Assembly: GCA_022059125.1 (NCBI GenBank)
Contig: JAEUWY010000020.1
Location: 2,542,001 to 2,606,000, forward strand
From: Corynespora cassiicola
Taxonomy: Eukaryota; Ascomycota; Dothideomycetes; Pleosporales; Corynesporascaceae
Direction of reading: 5' to 3'
DNA length: 64,000 bases
Shown: positions 33,124 through 43,796 of the stretch, one piece after another
How the letters are laid out: each line of letters opens with the position of its first letter
Numbering within the stretch: the first letter of the stretch is position 1
Translations under genes and position numbers: made by a program
Notes under the pieces: model-generated
The model's database searches: none
Told to the model about the DNA's origin: nothing
What the model saw: only the letters and a program-made list of their open reading frames with translations

Positions 33124-33987
33124 ATGACGCCCCCCACCATCCCCCTGAACATCCTCATCACCGGCGGCGCCCGAGGCATCGGCCGCGGCCTCTCCCGCCA
33201 CTTCCTGCTCGCCGGCCACACCGTCCTGGTCCTCGACTCCAACGCCGCAGAACTCCAGCACGTGCAGCGGCAGGCTGCGCCGGGCGGGGGCGGCGACAGG
33301 CTGCACACGGCGCTGTGCGACCTGCGCGACCGCCAAGCCGTCGCGAGGGCGGTGGGCGAGGCGGAGCGCGTGTTTGGCGGGAGGCTGGACGTGCTCGTCA
33401 ACAACGCGTTTGCGACGCCGCACACGTGGAGGGACGGGCGGGGGATGGAGGACGACGCGGACGACGGGGAGGAGGTTATGCGCGAGTGGGATGAGAAGAT
33501 TGCGGTGGGGTTGACGGCGCCGTTTTTGCTGGCGAGGCTGTGCGTTCGCATGCTCAAGCGGGCGGGCGAGGAGCGCGCTGATGGGGGGCATGGCCCCCGG
33601 TCGCCCGGGTGCATTATCAACATGGCGTCGACGAGGGCGTATCAGGCTGAGATGGACCACGAGGCGTATTCGGCGGCCAAGGCGGGGTTGATTGGGCTGA
33701 CGCGGGCCATGGCGGTGTCGCTGGGGACGAGGCACAAGATACGTGTTAATGCGGTTGTGCCGGGGTGGATTCACGTTGGGGATGAGAACGAGGAGGCGGA
33801 TCGGGAAGGAGCGAAGTGGGAGGATGAGTTGGGGGAGGAGGATCACGCGTGGCATCCCGCTGGGCGGGTGGGCAAGGTGGAGGATGTTGTCAAGGCCGTC
33901 GAGTATTGCATCGATAATGACTTTGTCACTGGGCAGGAGGTTGTGGTGGATGGTGGGGTTGGCCGCAAGATGGTTTACCCAGAGTAG
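33124..33987 (+). CDS. Classical short-chain dehydrogenase/reductase, intronless
   Basis: Single-exon 287-aa protein from an ATG after a C-rich leader. Motifs are TGGARGIG (cofactor loop, about 14-21), LDVLVNNAFA, IINMASTRAYQ (catalytic Ser region), YSAAKAG (catalytic Tyr/Lys) and a C-terminal GQEVVVDGGVG. The acidic residue in VLVLDSN after the second strand suggests NAD(H) preference. It has the closed length and C-terminal glycine motif of classical SDRs close to bacterial 3-oxoacyl-reductase-like enzymes. The gene is very GC-rich at third positions compared with the laccase and HET neighbours, and has no intron, so a different evolutionary origin is possible. Substrate unknown. It lies 702 bp after the laccase on the same strand. 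Confidence 0.88.
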   Translation: MTPPTIPLNILITGGARGIGRGLSRHFLLAGHTVLVLDSNAAELQHVQRQAAPGGGGDRLHTALCDLRDRQAVARAVGEAERVFGGRLDVLVNNAFATPHTWRDGRGMEDDADDGEEVMREWDEKIAVGLTAPFLLARLCVRMLKRAGEERADGGHGPRSPGCIINMASTRAYQAEMDHEAYSAAKAGLIGLTRAMAVSLGTRHKIRVNAVVPGWIHVGDENEEADREGAKWEDELGEEDHAWHPAGRVGKVEDVVKAVEYCIDNDFVTGQEVVVDGGVGRKMVYPE

Positions 33988-34284
33988 AGGGGGGTTTGGC
34001 TGTGACAGGAATGGCACATTGCGGAGACATGAGCATCGCAGCACAAGTACTAAAGGAGCAGTACGGTAGCCTTGCTGAAAAATGATTCAAGAAAACCCAG
34101 TTTCGTCAAACAAGAACCGTCTATTGTCGCTGCCAGGTACCTACCTAGATACGCTCGCGATAATGGTGCCACCCGCCAAGCCACTAATCCCTAATAAGTG
34201 AATGGGAGCCTAGAGGCCAGCTTGAAGAACTTCAAAGATGACACCTAGCTGCCATCTACTCACAACCCTTATACCCATCCAAAA

Positions 34285-36264
34285 ATGCCTGAGACTGATA
34301 CCGGTGACCTTTCTTGGTCTTCAAAGATCTACGATCTTGTCGAAAAGGACTCTGAAGATTGTTTCTACGCCTCATCCATCTACGAGGCTGGTGCTATCGC
34401 ACGTCCGCGCTCTGATCTGGTACAAAACACGCGTTTCAAAGCTCAAGACGAGGAGAATTTGGACTGTTATGGCTCCGGTCCAGCCTCCAGCGAGCTCGGG
34501 TACCATTTGGACTTTGGCGAGCGCTACTCATCTCACAATGATACAAAGTATCCAGTCCTGCAGGTTGGTCCTTCACCAGACTATACGGCTATCAAGGCAT
34601 GGCTTGAACATTGCCGTTCCAACCATACAGAATGCGACGTCGGAGAAAAGTTTGACCTTGGCGACATATATCTGATTGATGTGAATGAAAGGGTCTTGGT
34701 CAAATATCCACCAGAGGCTGAATATGTAACTCTGAGTTATGTCTGGGGAAAGACTACAGCACCTCATTTCGATCGTAATGCTAGGCTACCCGAAAATCTA
34801 CCACAGACCATCGACGATGCCATAACTGCTACGCGGCATCTAGGGTTCCCATACATCTGGATAGACGCCTTGTGCATCGATCAAACGAATCACGCCGATA
34901 AGAAGCATCAAATAAGTCTCATGGATAGAATTTACGAAGCAGCCATCGCCACCATAGTCGCTCTAGATGGTCTGGATGCAGACAGCGGCTTGGGTGGTGT
35001 AGGCATAGGCTGTACACGTATTCCCCAGTGGCTCGCACAGTTTGGGCCATATGAAGCTTTATCCAGGTGCCCAACATTAGGCTACAAATCAATTACATCA
35101 GCTTGGAGTAAACGTGGATGGACCTTCCAAGAAGAGGTGCTCTCTCGCCGATGTGTTTTCTTTACTCGGCACCAGGTCTATTACAGATGTGAGAGCATGT
35201 CCTGTTCCGAAGACTACCATAACCAAGAAAAGTTTGGATTTTCAAGGACAGATCAGTCCACCATAAGTAATAGGAGAAATTTCCCTTTCGATTCTACAGT
35301 CAAGTTGAGTCTCCATGGTACAGAACGTGCCCCATACAACAGCTACGAAGAACATTCCGATATGTATATCAAATATGAGCCTCTATTCAGAGACTACTGT
35401 AGACTTCTGAGTTTGTATCTCAGTCGAAATCTTTCCGACGAAACGGATAGTCTCAACGCCTTTTCTGCCATCCTCAATCGCTTGGAGAAAGCATCACTAC
35501 CTGGAAAATTCGCTGGAGGACTTCCACTTGGCTTTATGCGACAGGCTTTACAATGGGATTCATTCTACGCAAATTGTGAGGTTCGAGTCCAAAGCAGTAA
35601 CAGCCACTTGCCATCTTGGAGTTGGGCTGGCTGGAAATTGAGAGAAATTGACATATTGAACCCGGAGTTGTTCCCATCTGAAACCGTACAGCCTCCATTT
35701 CGTATATGGACATTTGATGATGTAGTACACCGCGATGGATGTATGATACCTGATATCAACACGAGGAAGGAGCATATAAATATTGTTGAACTCGAACATC
35801 CTGTGGAGTCATCCAAAAACATCTGGATCCAACATAGTAAGAATCCAAAAACGAGTAGCACCACCGACGATTGGAACAAAGACTCAGTGCCTGAGGCAGC
35901 AATCTTCGTCGAGGCAATTCTTGTGACCTTTCACAAAAGAAATCTTCACATCGAAAATTATTTTTGGACAATACGTCCGTATGGGATCGATGGCTCTTCT
36001 GAAATTACTGGTTATCTTGGGCAATCTGGATATTTCAGCGCCAAAATGATAAAGTTTCTCCGAATGAAAGACTCGCATGATTTTATTGTACTCGCAAATC
36101 CTATATACGATAAAATTCCATTAATTCTTTTGGACTGGAATGATGGAATAGCTACCAGAATAGGTCTTGTGGAATTGGAATTTGAAAGTCAAATTGAGCC
36201 ACCAAACATACCGGAGATTCTTGGGCGCTTCAACATGCGCATGGCGAGATTTTGGTGGGTGTGA
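34285..36264 (+). CDS. HET-domain (heterokaryon incompatibility) protein
   Basis: Intronless 659-aa protein. The HET domain runs from about residue 145 to 320: YVTLSYVWG, then LPQTIDDAITATRHLGFPYI with WIDALCIDQTN, MDRIYEAAIATIVAL and, further on, RGWTFQEEVLSRRCVFFT. These are the three conserved blocks of the family. The C-terminal half (about 330-659) contains LPSWSWAG, common after HET domains, but no WD40, NACHT or ankyrin repeat is seen. HET proteins trigger regulated cell death when genetically different hyphae fuse; partner and allelic status cannot be told from sequence. The start follows an A-rich context (CAAAAATGC). It sits between two SDR genes. Confidence 0.93.
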   Translation: MPETDTGDLSWSSKIYDLVEKDSEDCFYASSIYEAGAIARPRSDLVQNTRFKAQDEENLDCYGSGPASSELGYHLDFGERYSSHNDTKYPVLQVGPSPDYTAIKAWLEHCRSNHTECDVGEKFDLGDIYLIDVNERVLVKYPPEAEYVTLSYVWGKTTAPHFDRNARLPENLPQTIDDAITATRHLGFPYIWIDALCIDQTNHADKKHQISLMDRIYEAAIATIVALDGLDADSGLGGVGIGCTRIPQWLAQFGPYEALSRCPTLGYKSITSAWSKRGWTFQEEVLSRRCVFFTRHQVYYRCESMSCSEDYHNQEKFGFSRTDQSTISNRRNFPFDSTVKLSLHGTERAPYNSYEEHSDMYIKYEPLFRDYCRLLSLYLSRNLSDETDSLNAFSAILNRLEKASLPGKFAGGLPLGFMRQALQWDSFYANCEVRVQSSNSHLPSWSWAGWKLREIDILNPELFPSETVQPPFRIWTFDDVVHRDGCMIPDINTRKEHINIVELEHPVESSKNIWIQHSKNPKTSSTTDDWNKDSVPEAAIFVEAILVTFHKRNLHIENYFWTIRPYGIDGSSEITGYLGQSGYFSAKMIKFLRMKDSHDFIVLANPIYDKIPLILLDWNDGIATRIGLVELEFESQIEPPNIPEILGRFNMRMARFWWV

Positions 36265-36390
36265 TAGAGCTTTTGTCTTTTTCCTCAAGCAATTAGGCGG
36301 TGATTATGCAATATCAGCATGAAAAAACGTTATCAAAGTAGCACGGGGATAGAATGCTACTCGATTTTTCCATGTCCATCTTGCGTGCGG

Positions 36391-37511
36391 TTAGGCCAGG
36401 CATTTTGTGACGCCTGGCAACTTGACATCCAACTCTGCAAACAATTCATCGTTAAAATTCTTAGCGATCTGTTTAGCCCTTTCGGAAGCGATGTTGCTCC
36501 CATCTCTACAATCTCATCAATATCACATTCATCAAGCATTGAGCTGGTCCACTTACTCGGTAACTTTGCAGTCCATGACGAATTTGCCGTGAGCATCCTC
36601 CGGCAAATCTGTACTCACTGCATGTACCAGCGTCCGACCCCCCACTTCAGTCTTCCTCGCAAACAGCCCCATAAAAATAAACTCGAAAATTTTCATCCCC
36701 AAGCTGTTGGCATCGCGCATCAGGTCGCTCCTACAGAGCCCAGGGGTCATGACATTGATGACGACATTCGAATCCGGCGTGATCGGGCTCCTAGCAGCCA
36801 ACTCACGCACCGCATAAAAGATGAGCAGCTTCGAGGTCGGATACCTAACAGCCACAATCTCAGCCCCGCGCCTCATACTCAAGAAACGCCTTACCGATCG
36901 CTCTGGTTCACCTTGGCCTCGTCGTCCAAGGCCGCCAAAAGCGAGCCTTGGGTGTTTGCTTCCTTGAACTGCGCAAAGTAGTACGTGTCGCTCCCGACGA
37001 AGGTCAAGCGATTCTGCGTGCCGAATTTCGTCGCGCTTTCGCGCAGCTTGGGGAGGACGGAGAGTCCGACGAGCATGGCGCCGATCACGTTGACCGCTAC
37101 GTGGGCCTCATGCCCGGCGATCGTCTTCCAGTGGTGCGAAGCCATGCCCGCGTTCTGGATCACCCCATCGAGTCTGTCGAGCGCGTTGACCCGTGCCCCG
37201 AATGCTTTGATGGATTCCGGGTCCGACAGGTCGAGCGGCCACACTTCGATGACGTCTCTGGTAGCCTTTGTCGAGGCGATGAGGTCTGCTGCCGCGGCTT
37301 CGCCTTTGGAAGCTGTCCGGACGGCGATGATGAGCTTCGAGACTCCCAGGCAGACCAGATGGCGGGCTGCCTCGTAGCCAAGGCCGGTGTTGGCACCCGT
37401 GATGATGATTGTCTGGCCGGCGAAGGAGGTTTGGGGGACAGGGATGGTGGTCAACCATTGCGATTTTACGAAAAGGGGCAAGAATGTCCCGATGCTCATG
37501 GGAGTGGCCAT
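36391..37511 (-). CDS. Short-chain dehydrogenase/reductase next to P450
   Basis: Exons 36895-37511, 36557-36844 and 36391-36505 encode 339 aa; introns are 50 nt (GTAAGG..GTTAG) and 51 nt (GTAAGT..TGTAG). Motifs: TGANTGLG (about 36-43), PLDLSD, VIQNAGMA, then VGSDTYYF and YPTSK, whose Tyr is created at the first junction. The C-terminus after the last intron (SERAKQIAKNFNDELFAEL) matches fungal SDRs of the retinol dehydrogenase-like type. The enzyme probably reduces or oxidises a hydrophobic ketone or alcohol with NADP(H). It is transcribed divergently from the P450 at 38306, an arrangement often seen for pathway partners. A product cannot be named. Confidence 0.9.
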
Positions 37512-38305
37512 CTCTGCTGGGAGGTCGGCCCCGCTCGATGTCTGTCCGATTCAGGTGAGGCACTGTCGAAGTTATATATTCATCAAGGCACAGTCGAGTC
37601 CAGACTTTCGGGTCCAATGTGGATAAGCTCAGCAGATGCAGGTGTGAAAAGCTTGGTTTTGGGTAAGCAAAAGAAGGAGGATTTATTTATAACATTCAAG
37701 CGTGCAGCGAGGAAGCCTACTCAATCAATGGCGACAGGGATAGAGACGCGGTTGGAAGAGGTGGTGGGATGCGGTGATGCACTTGGTGCTGAGGGCTGCC
37801 GTGCCATTCTGAGAGCTGCGCAGGCCCTTCGGCACCCCACTCCCGCCGCAGTTATGGGCGGAACCCAAGTCTGTCAGGAAAGTTTCATAATCCTGCTACC
37901 AGACGACGGCCAAGTGAAAGGCTGTTCGATCGATGAGAATCGCGAAATAAAGATTTTGAAAGCGCGTCCGATAACGTTGATAGAGACTCGGATTCCAGCC
38001 AATGAAGCAGTTTGTCTCTTCTCTAACCTCAGCCGCTCGTATGCCGAGCCTATCCCACCTTCTACAATCTATTTACCCATATGCAATTGGCCGGCTTCGG
38101 GACATTGCCAAAATTCTGCGTAGTATTCGCGGCATGTAGCCTAGGTAGGATCAAACTATGCACTTTACAGGAGACACCCCGCACGCCGCTGCAGTCTCGG
38201 CTTGCCGCCTGTAAGACCTAATCGTTAAACCCAGCACGGCTACTCGCTACAGTATAAACTCTCAATACGCCCCTCAGCGCCTCTTTTTTCTCTGTCACCT
38301 TCAAT
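37512..38305. promoter_or_regulatory. Bidirectional promoter region of SDR and P450
   Basis: This 794-bp region lies between the divergent start codons of the SDR and the P450. A TATAAA at 38253-38258 lies 48 bp before the P450 ATG. The plus-strand open frame crossing this region (to 38123) is an unsupported extension of an antisense frame of the SDR. Confidence 0.5.
38253..38258 (+). promoter_or_regulatory. TATA box, P450 promoter
   Basis: TATAAA within ACAGTATAAACTC, 48 bp upstream of the P450 start codon. The leader between them is pyrimidine-rich. Confidence 0.5.
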
Positions 38306-40093
38306 ATGTTATTTCTGATAGGCGTGGCCTTGTTTGTCGTTTACTGCGTTGGGCTGGCGATTTATCGCTTGTTCCTCAGCCCGCTAGCAAAATTTCCCGG
38401 TCCCATCTTGCCGGCCCTCACTTGGTGGTACGAATTCTACTACGAGATCATACGGGTAGGACTCCCCAGCAAATCTTTTTGCCGCTGAATGCTGATCGTA
38501 TCAAAGCCAAATGACTACTTCAACCAGATTGAACGCTTGCACGCTGCATATGGTATGAGTGAAGTATCTCAATTTTTGGCCCCCAAAGCAGCGCGATCCT
38601 GAGACCTTGTGGCTGACACTCAGAGATAGGTCCGATTGTCCGCATCAACCCAGACGAGATTCACATCAAAGACCCAGACTGGTATGGCCAACTCAACGCG
38701 GGCGGTGCAAAGGTGCGCAACAAATTGGACTGGTATGTTCCCAATGGAGGCAGTTCTGGATTTGGCACCGCGGACCACTACCACCATCGAAAGCGGCGCG
38801 CCGTTCTCAACCCGTTCTTTTCCAAGCAAGCCGTTATGAATCTAGAGCCAATGGTCCTGGACAAGATTGAGTTTTTCTGCCGAACAATGAAAGAGTCGCA
38901 CGACAAGGGAGAGATTGTAGAAATGAATGACGCACTCATGGGCCTGACTTTGGACATTGTCAGCCATTACTCGTTTGGGAAACCCATGGGGTTGATTGGC
39001 AGCCCTGAAAAGTGCAGGGAGTGGAGGCAGACATTGATATCTGCTCTTGAAGGAAACACCATTGGGCGCCATTTCCCCTTTATCCCAAAGCTCCTCAACG
39101 TACTGCCAGACAGTGTAGGCGCGAGCATCAGCGAACCAGTCGCATTATTCATCAAATGGAAAAAGGTCAGTTCCGCTCCAAGATTACCGGCGTTCCCAGT
39201 GGCAGAAAAAAGCTGACAAGGCTAGGGAATGAAACGACTAATTGAGGACACCTTTGCGCGCGAAAAGCCTACATCCGAGTTCAACGGCCACACCAGCCTT
39301 TTTGAAGAGCTTCGTGACAGCTCTTTGCCGCCCGAGGAGAAGACCATGACAAGGCTGATGGATGAGGCCTCGACTGTGATCGCTGCTGGGGGTGAAACAA
39401 CGGCGAAAACACTAGCAAATTTGACTTACTATCTCTGCGTCACACCCGACGTTCTCCAGAGGCTCAGAGCAGAGCTCGATGCTGCCTTCTCGGACCCACA
39501 AAATCCCCCTAGCCTGCAGAAACTCGAGCAACTTCCATACTTGGTGCGTTTGGCCTAGCATCGCATCCTACGTTGGCTTACAGAGCGTTTTCAGAAAGCA
39601 ACAGTCACAGAGTCGCACCGCATCTCGTCTGTGTTGACAGCACGACTAATCCGAACGGCTCCGAAGGAGGTACTGCATTACAACGATTGGTCCATCCCCG
39701 CGGGGACTCCGGTGAGCATGAGCACTCACTGGACGCACTACGACCCCCTCATCTTCCCCTCCCCTTACGAGTTTAAACCGGAGCGGTTCCTTGGGGATAG
39801 CCAGGAGGCCAGGGATGCCGAGAGATATGTTGTCCCATTCGGAAAGGGGACACGAGCCTGCCTAGGCCTAAAGTGAGTGCAGTCATCTTTGCCATCGAAG
39901 CTAATGCTGACGTCTTTCTAGTTTGGCGCAGGCAGAGCTGGTTTTGACCATCGCGCATTTATTCCGAACGATTGATTTCGAGCTGTACGATACCACGATT
40001 GATGATGTCAAGTCTGTTCGAGATACCTTTACCGGCCGAGCTAAGATGGATTCGAAGGGGATCAGGGTCAAGGTTGTGGGAGTTAGAGGTTGA
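38306..40093 (+). CDS. Cytochrome P450 monooxygenase (CYP58/trichodiene oxygenase-like)
   Basis: Six exons: 38306-38455, 38507-38552, 38630-39165, 39226-39543, 39595-39872 and 39922-40093, for 499 aa. The N-terminus is a membrane anchor (MLFLIGVALFVVYCVGLAIY) followed by FPGP. Core motifs: I-helix AGGETTAKT (about 298), ExxR as TESHR (about 355-359, made by the junction at 39595), PERF as FKPERF and the heme loop FGKGTRACLG (Cys about 439). The blocks YGPIVRINPDEIHIKDPDWY and HHRKRRAVLNPFFSK resemble the trichodiene oxygenase-like clade of fungal P450s. It should be an ER-bound monooxygenase; the substrate is unknown. It is divergent from an SDR. Exon 2 is only 46 nt. Confidence 0.93.
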
Positions 40094-41553
40094 TTATGAG
40101 CGTGGCTATGCTGGGTCGCATCGAGTGCAGTACATTTTCGCCTCCCTTGGTCCATTTCTAGTGTCAGACTTATCGAGGCTGTCGAAAGCGTGTCTTCTAA
40201 CAGGGCGACAACAAGGCAAATCTTTTCCTGAATTGATTCTTGATGGTTGCAGTACTGTGATTTTGAGCAGTCAACGGAAGTAAGCGCTTATCGTCACCAT
40301 TACTCGGTATCAGGCATTAGGCGCCCGGCCATAGACGCCTCACATGATGGAAGGTTCGGCCTGTTAACCGTCTTGGGATTACATAACTGCATGGCAAGCC
40401 AAGGGTCGGCACTCGACATGCGTAAGGCGAGGGTAAAAAGGAAGATGTCGCTCGCAGGATGGTGGAGATTGTGCACTGCACAGGTTTCAGAGGCATCAAA
40501 TTTTTCGGGTCTCTTTTGCACAAACTTGATGGATTCTTGAGGCTGCCAGAAGGTGGAGACCCGCAGTGGGTCAGATCTTAGACGTGGAAAAGCATCGTGC
40601 ACCACATCGCACCTTACAGCCTTACAGCCGACATGAACCCGTTGACCAATGGCTTGCTGTGCGATGTGCGCTTGAAATTCCGCGCTTGGTCATCAGTGAC
40701 CATGCACGCGCACGTTAATTCTTCTCAGACTTATCACGTCTGCTTCATCGAGGAAACAGATCGGACGAAATGAACATTTTCTGCGCGGCAGTACCCGAAC
40801 CTCTCGACAAGTCGGACTCGGTCGGAGGGCTAAACTGCAAGCGGCCAAGTGACCTCTTTGGCAAGGCACGCAAGGTTTCCAAACGTCGATCACGCACGTC
40901 GGCAGGTTGAACGGCAACGTGGACCCACCCACCTTGGCAATCCTCAAACATGGCACTTACGCAACATTCCCTAGATGCTCTAAGCGCTCCCTCTGGCAGC
41001 ATGGCTTCAAAACCGCGCCCTTATCCTCCCAAGTGACGTGAAACTACTTGGCAGAACCTTGGCCATGGTAGTCTGACAGGCGCCAGTGAGCTATGCTCCA
41101 CTATGCGATTCCTACCCAATGTGCGAACTCCTTTTGTTCATGCTGAGCGCTTTTGGCAAGCCTCCACTTCCCGCACCCAACATGGTCAAGAATTGCAAGG
41201 CCTTTCCTGGCCTGGAATGTGGTCTCAGGCAGGTGGGAAGGCGTTTGAAGGGTTCCGAGGTTGCATGGCATCGTACATGGCATATTGGCGCGCTCCTCGG
41301 AGTGCGATGCGTAATTCAGAAATCAGAAATCAGCCCACTACATTAAATGGAGGTTTCCAGCCTCACTGGTGAGCTTCCATCTCGCTGCATCGTTCCTTTC
41401 GCATTCATTCCTTTTCATCCGCATTGCCGTAGAGCGGCCTTTTTTCAGTCCTACTTTAATACTCCATTCTTTTAGGCGCAATAGCCGTTGAACGGCCTTT
41501 ATTCGGACGTCGTACTATACGTTGACCTAAACCTGGAAAAATAATCATACGAA
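40094..41553. other. Intergenic region
   Basis: About 1.46 kb with no supported gene. Frames below 105 codons appear on both strands without motifs. The right end is the promoter of the cupredoxin gene. Confidence 0.4.
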
Positions 41554-42634
41554 ATGCATTCGCTCTTGTTCTCGCTGTTGCTGGCCTCGACCGCCAGCGC
41601 GCTTCCAAGGCCAGGCGGCGCACCAAGGGGACCACGTGGGGTACAGAGTAAGCTTTCTCTCCACTATCCATAGTCTGACCAAGTCTAACAATTAGATAGT
41701 CAAGGCGCCACACCAAGTTCGCGCTAGCGCAGTCATTCCGGTTGTAGTTGGCGGCCCTCAAGATTTATTCGTGCCGAACTCGGTCACCGCAAATGTCGGC
41801 GACATTGTCCAATTCCAGTTCAGCAATGGAAACCACACCGTCACCCAGAGTACCGCCGATGCTGCTTGCGCGCCAATGGAAGGTGGTGTTCACAGTGGAC
41901 ACATTCCTTTCGAGGATGGACAGACGGAGGTCGGCACGTTCAACATGCCTGTCACGAGCACTGAGCCCATGTTCCTTTATTGCGCAACGGGACCTCACTG
42001 CCAGACTGGCCAAGTCATGATGATCAACCCGTACGTTGTTCCTCGATTCAGGATGTACCCGGCTAACCCATCACTAGTGCCGACACTCAGCAGCTCGCTG
42101 CCTATGCCAAGCTATCACAAGAATCAGCGGAGAGCGTCGATGGAAGTGCAGTCGTTGGTGGAACCGCAGCCACTATTCCCCTCGATGCTGCAGCGTGAGT
42201 TGACTCCAACTTATCCCTCTGGAACCAGACTAACGTCAATCAGATTCACACCCGCCGCCCCCGAAGAAGAGGCTGCTGCACCTCCACCAGCTGAGGCTCC
42301 ACCAGCTGAGGCACCGCCAGCTGAGGCACCGCCAGCTGAAGCCCCTCCTGCCGAGGCCCCCCCTGCAGAAGCTCCTCCTGCTGAAGCTCCCCCTGCCGAG
42401 GCACCTCCCGCCGAAGCACCTCCCGCTGAGGCTCCACCTGCTGAAGAAGCTCCCGCCGAGGCCCCGCCCGCTGAGGAGGCACCTGCTGAAGAAGCTCCCG
42501 CCGAGGCCCCACCAGCTGAGGAAGCGCCTGCGGAAGAGGCCCCCGCTGAGGCTCCCCCGGCTGAAGCTCCGCCTGCCGAAGCGGCTCAGGCGGCTGAAGC
42601 GCATCCCCCGGCAGCTCCTGCTCCTGCCAAATAA
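41554..42634 (+). CDS. Secreted cupredoxin-fold protein with PPAEA repeat tail
   Basis: Exons 41554-41647, 41700-42030, 42078-42194 and 42244-42634 encode 310 aa. Introns are 52, 47 and 49 nt; the first two contain CTAAC. The signal peptide is MHSLLFSLLLASTASA. A plastocyanin-like cupredoxin domain (about residues 45-142) has GDIVQFQFSNGNHTVTQS with a possible Cu-binding His (NHT), then a C-terminal loop LYCATGPHCQTGQVMMINP, giving Cys, His and Met in the usual order. A helical linker (TQQLAAYAKLSQESAESVDG) follows, as in fungal extracellular serine-rich proteins. The last about 120 residues are tandem PPAEA units. The usual family tail is Ser/Thr-rich with a GPI signal; here there is a Pro/Glu/Ala tail and no obvious GPI site. 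Likely a cell-wall or extracellular protein. Confidence 0.87.
42281..42582 (+). repeat. In-frame minisatellite encoding PPAEA
   Basis: About 20 units of a 15-bp repeat (CCTCCTGCTGAAGCT-like), some expanded to 18 bp to give PPAEEA. The third positions vary, so the array is old or under selection for the peptide rather than freshly expanded. It lies entirely within the cupredoxin protein tail. Confidence 0.85.
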
Positions 42635-43318
42635 ATTCACGAAAAGGGGTATATCGCCCGTTTTGATTGATATTATGCCTGTCTCCTCCCTTTTCGCCGC
42701 GTTTGTATAGTAGTAGTTACATACCCCTTCTTCAATGGATGCCCAGGTGGTCATATTTTTTCGAAAACTTTTTTTGTGCATATTTGAGCAGCAAGTTGAA
42801 GTTTTATCGTGATGTTATGGAAGGTCTGGGTTCATTGGTAACACTGTGCCATTGCATTCATCGCTTACATTGGGTGCGGATGACATGAAATCATTCTATT
42901 CAAATACATTCTCGACTCCTATTTCTCCATCTTACTACTTCTTTTTGGTTCATTTTCCATTCGAAAGATATCTAGATCTCCAGGATTTGGTCTAATATAG
43001 AAGAAATCCAGCCCTCAACATGCCTTCGTACGTCGCTCGTGGTCTGCTGTTCCTCAATTCGATAAAACAAAACGCACATTTTCATGCGCGCTTTGCTTAC
43101 AGATTCATCGGAACTCTTCCGCGCTTCTCAATGAAAGGAAAAACTTGTTTCAGTGAGTTCAGTCGTACGCGTACATTGTCCAGACGCGTGGTCCGTTCGG
43201 GCAAACATAGGCCGCGAAGTGTCCCGCCACTGCTTGGTATTCATGCGATGTCGCGTAATGGAGGGCAATCGAGGTTTCGCTTAAGCTGGCTCCAAAACCA
43301 TGACTTGGTTCGTGTCTG
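42635..43318. other. Intergenic region left of the foldback element
   Basis: 684 bp after the cupredoxin gene. A frame at 43020-43361 starts with ATG (MPSYVARGLLFLN) and runs into the foldback element, but has no recognisable domain and may be chance or a fragment cut by the insertion. Confidence 0.35.
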
Positions 43319-43796
43319 CTACGGAGGCCGATTAACAGGTAAAGGGACAAAACTGTTTTGAAAATCAACATCGTAATATTACAACTTTGTAATAACACTT
43401 TAGCAGCGCTATAAATTAATATTCTAATATAAAAATAGCGTATAGCAATCTTTATAATAAAATAAAATAATTGTGCTGGCGGAGGTCGCTGGCTAAGGCA
43501 GCTGGCTGAGGTCGCTGGCTAAGGCTGGCTGGCTGGCTAGCTAAGGTAACCAAGTAAGGCCAGCCAGCCTCAGCCAGCTACCTCGGCCAGCTGCCTTAGC
43601 CAGCGACCTCAGCCAGCCTTAGCCAGCTGCCTTAGCCAGCACGATTATTTTATTTTATTATAAAGATTGCTATACGCTATTTTTATATTAGAATATTAAT
43701 TTATAGCGCTGCTAAAGTGTTATTACAAAGTTGTAATATTATGATGTTGATTTTCAAAACAATTTTGTCCCTTTACCTGTTAATCGGCCTCCGTAG
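43319..43796. mobile_element. Foldback (palindromic) non-autonomous element, MITE-like
   Basis: Two inverted arms of 162 bp (43319-43480 and 43635-43796) match except at three positions, all C/T or G/A transitions. They start with CTACGGAGGCCGATTAAC. The outer 35 bp are balanced in composition, then the arms become AT-rich. The 154-bp centre (43481-43634) is made of CTGGCTAAGG-like units in both orientations. The 4-bp sequence TCTG flanks both ends (43315-43318 and 43797-43800) and may be the target-site duplication. There is no coding capacity. The structure fits a MITE or foldback transposon moved by an element elsewhere in the genome. Superfamily cannot be assigned from ends and a 4-bp duplication alone. 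Confidence 0.82.

Noticed and set aside
32887..34044. Large minus-strand frame of 385 codons opposite the SDR at 33124
   Set aside because: It is the antisense shadow of a GC-rich SDR whose Rossmann and YxxxK motifs are all on the plus strand; the antisense product is Arg/Pro-rich with no motif.
36948..38123. Plus-strand frame of 391 codons crossing the SDR and its promoter
   Set aside because: Its first half is antisense to the SDR at 36391-37511, and the rest is promoter DNA. No domain and no splice structure were found.
43481..43634. CTGGCTAAGG units considered as a CRISPR-like or satellite array
   Set aside because: Units are contiguous, of mixed orientation, lack spacers and sit inside the foldback element.
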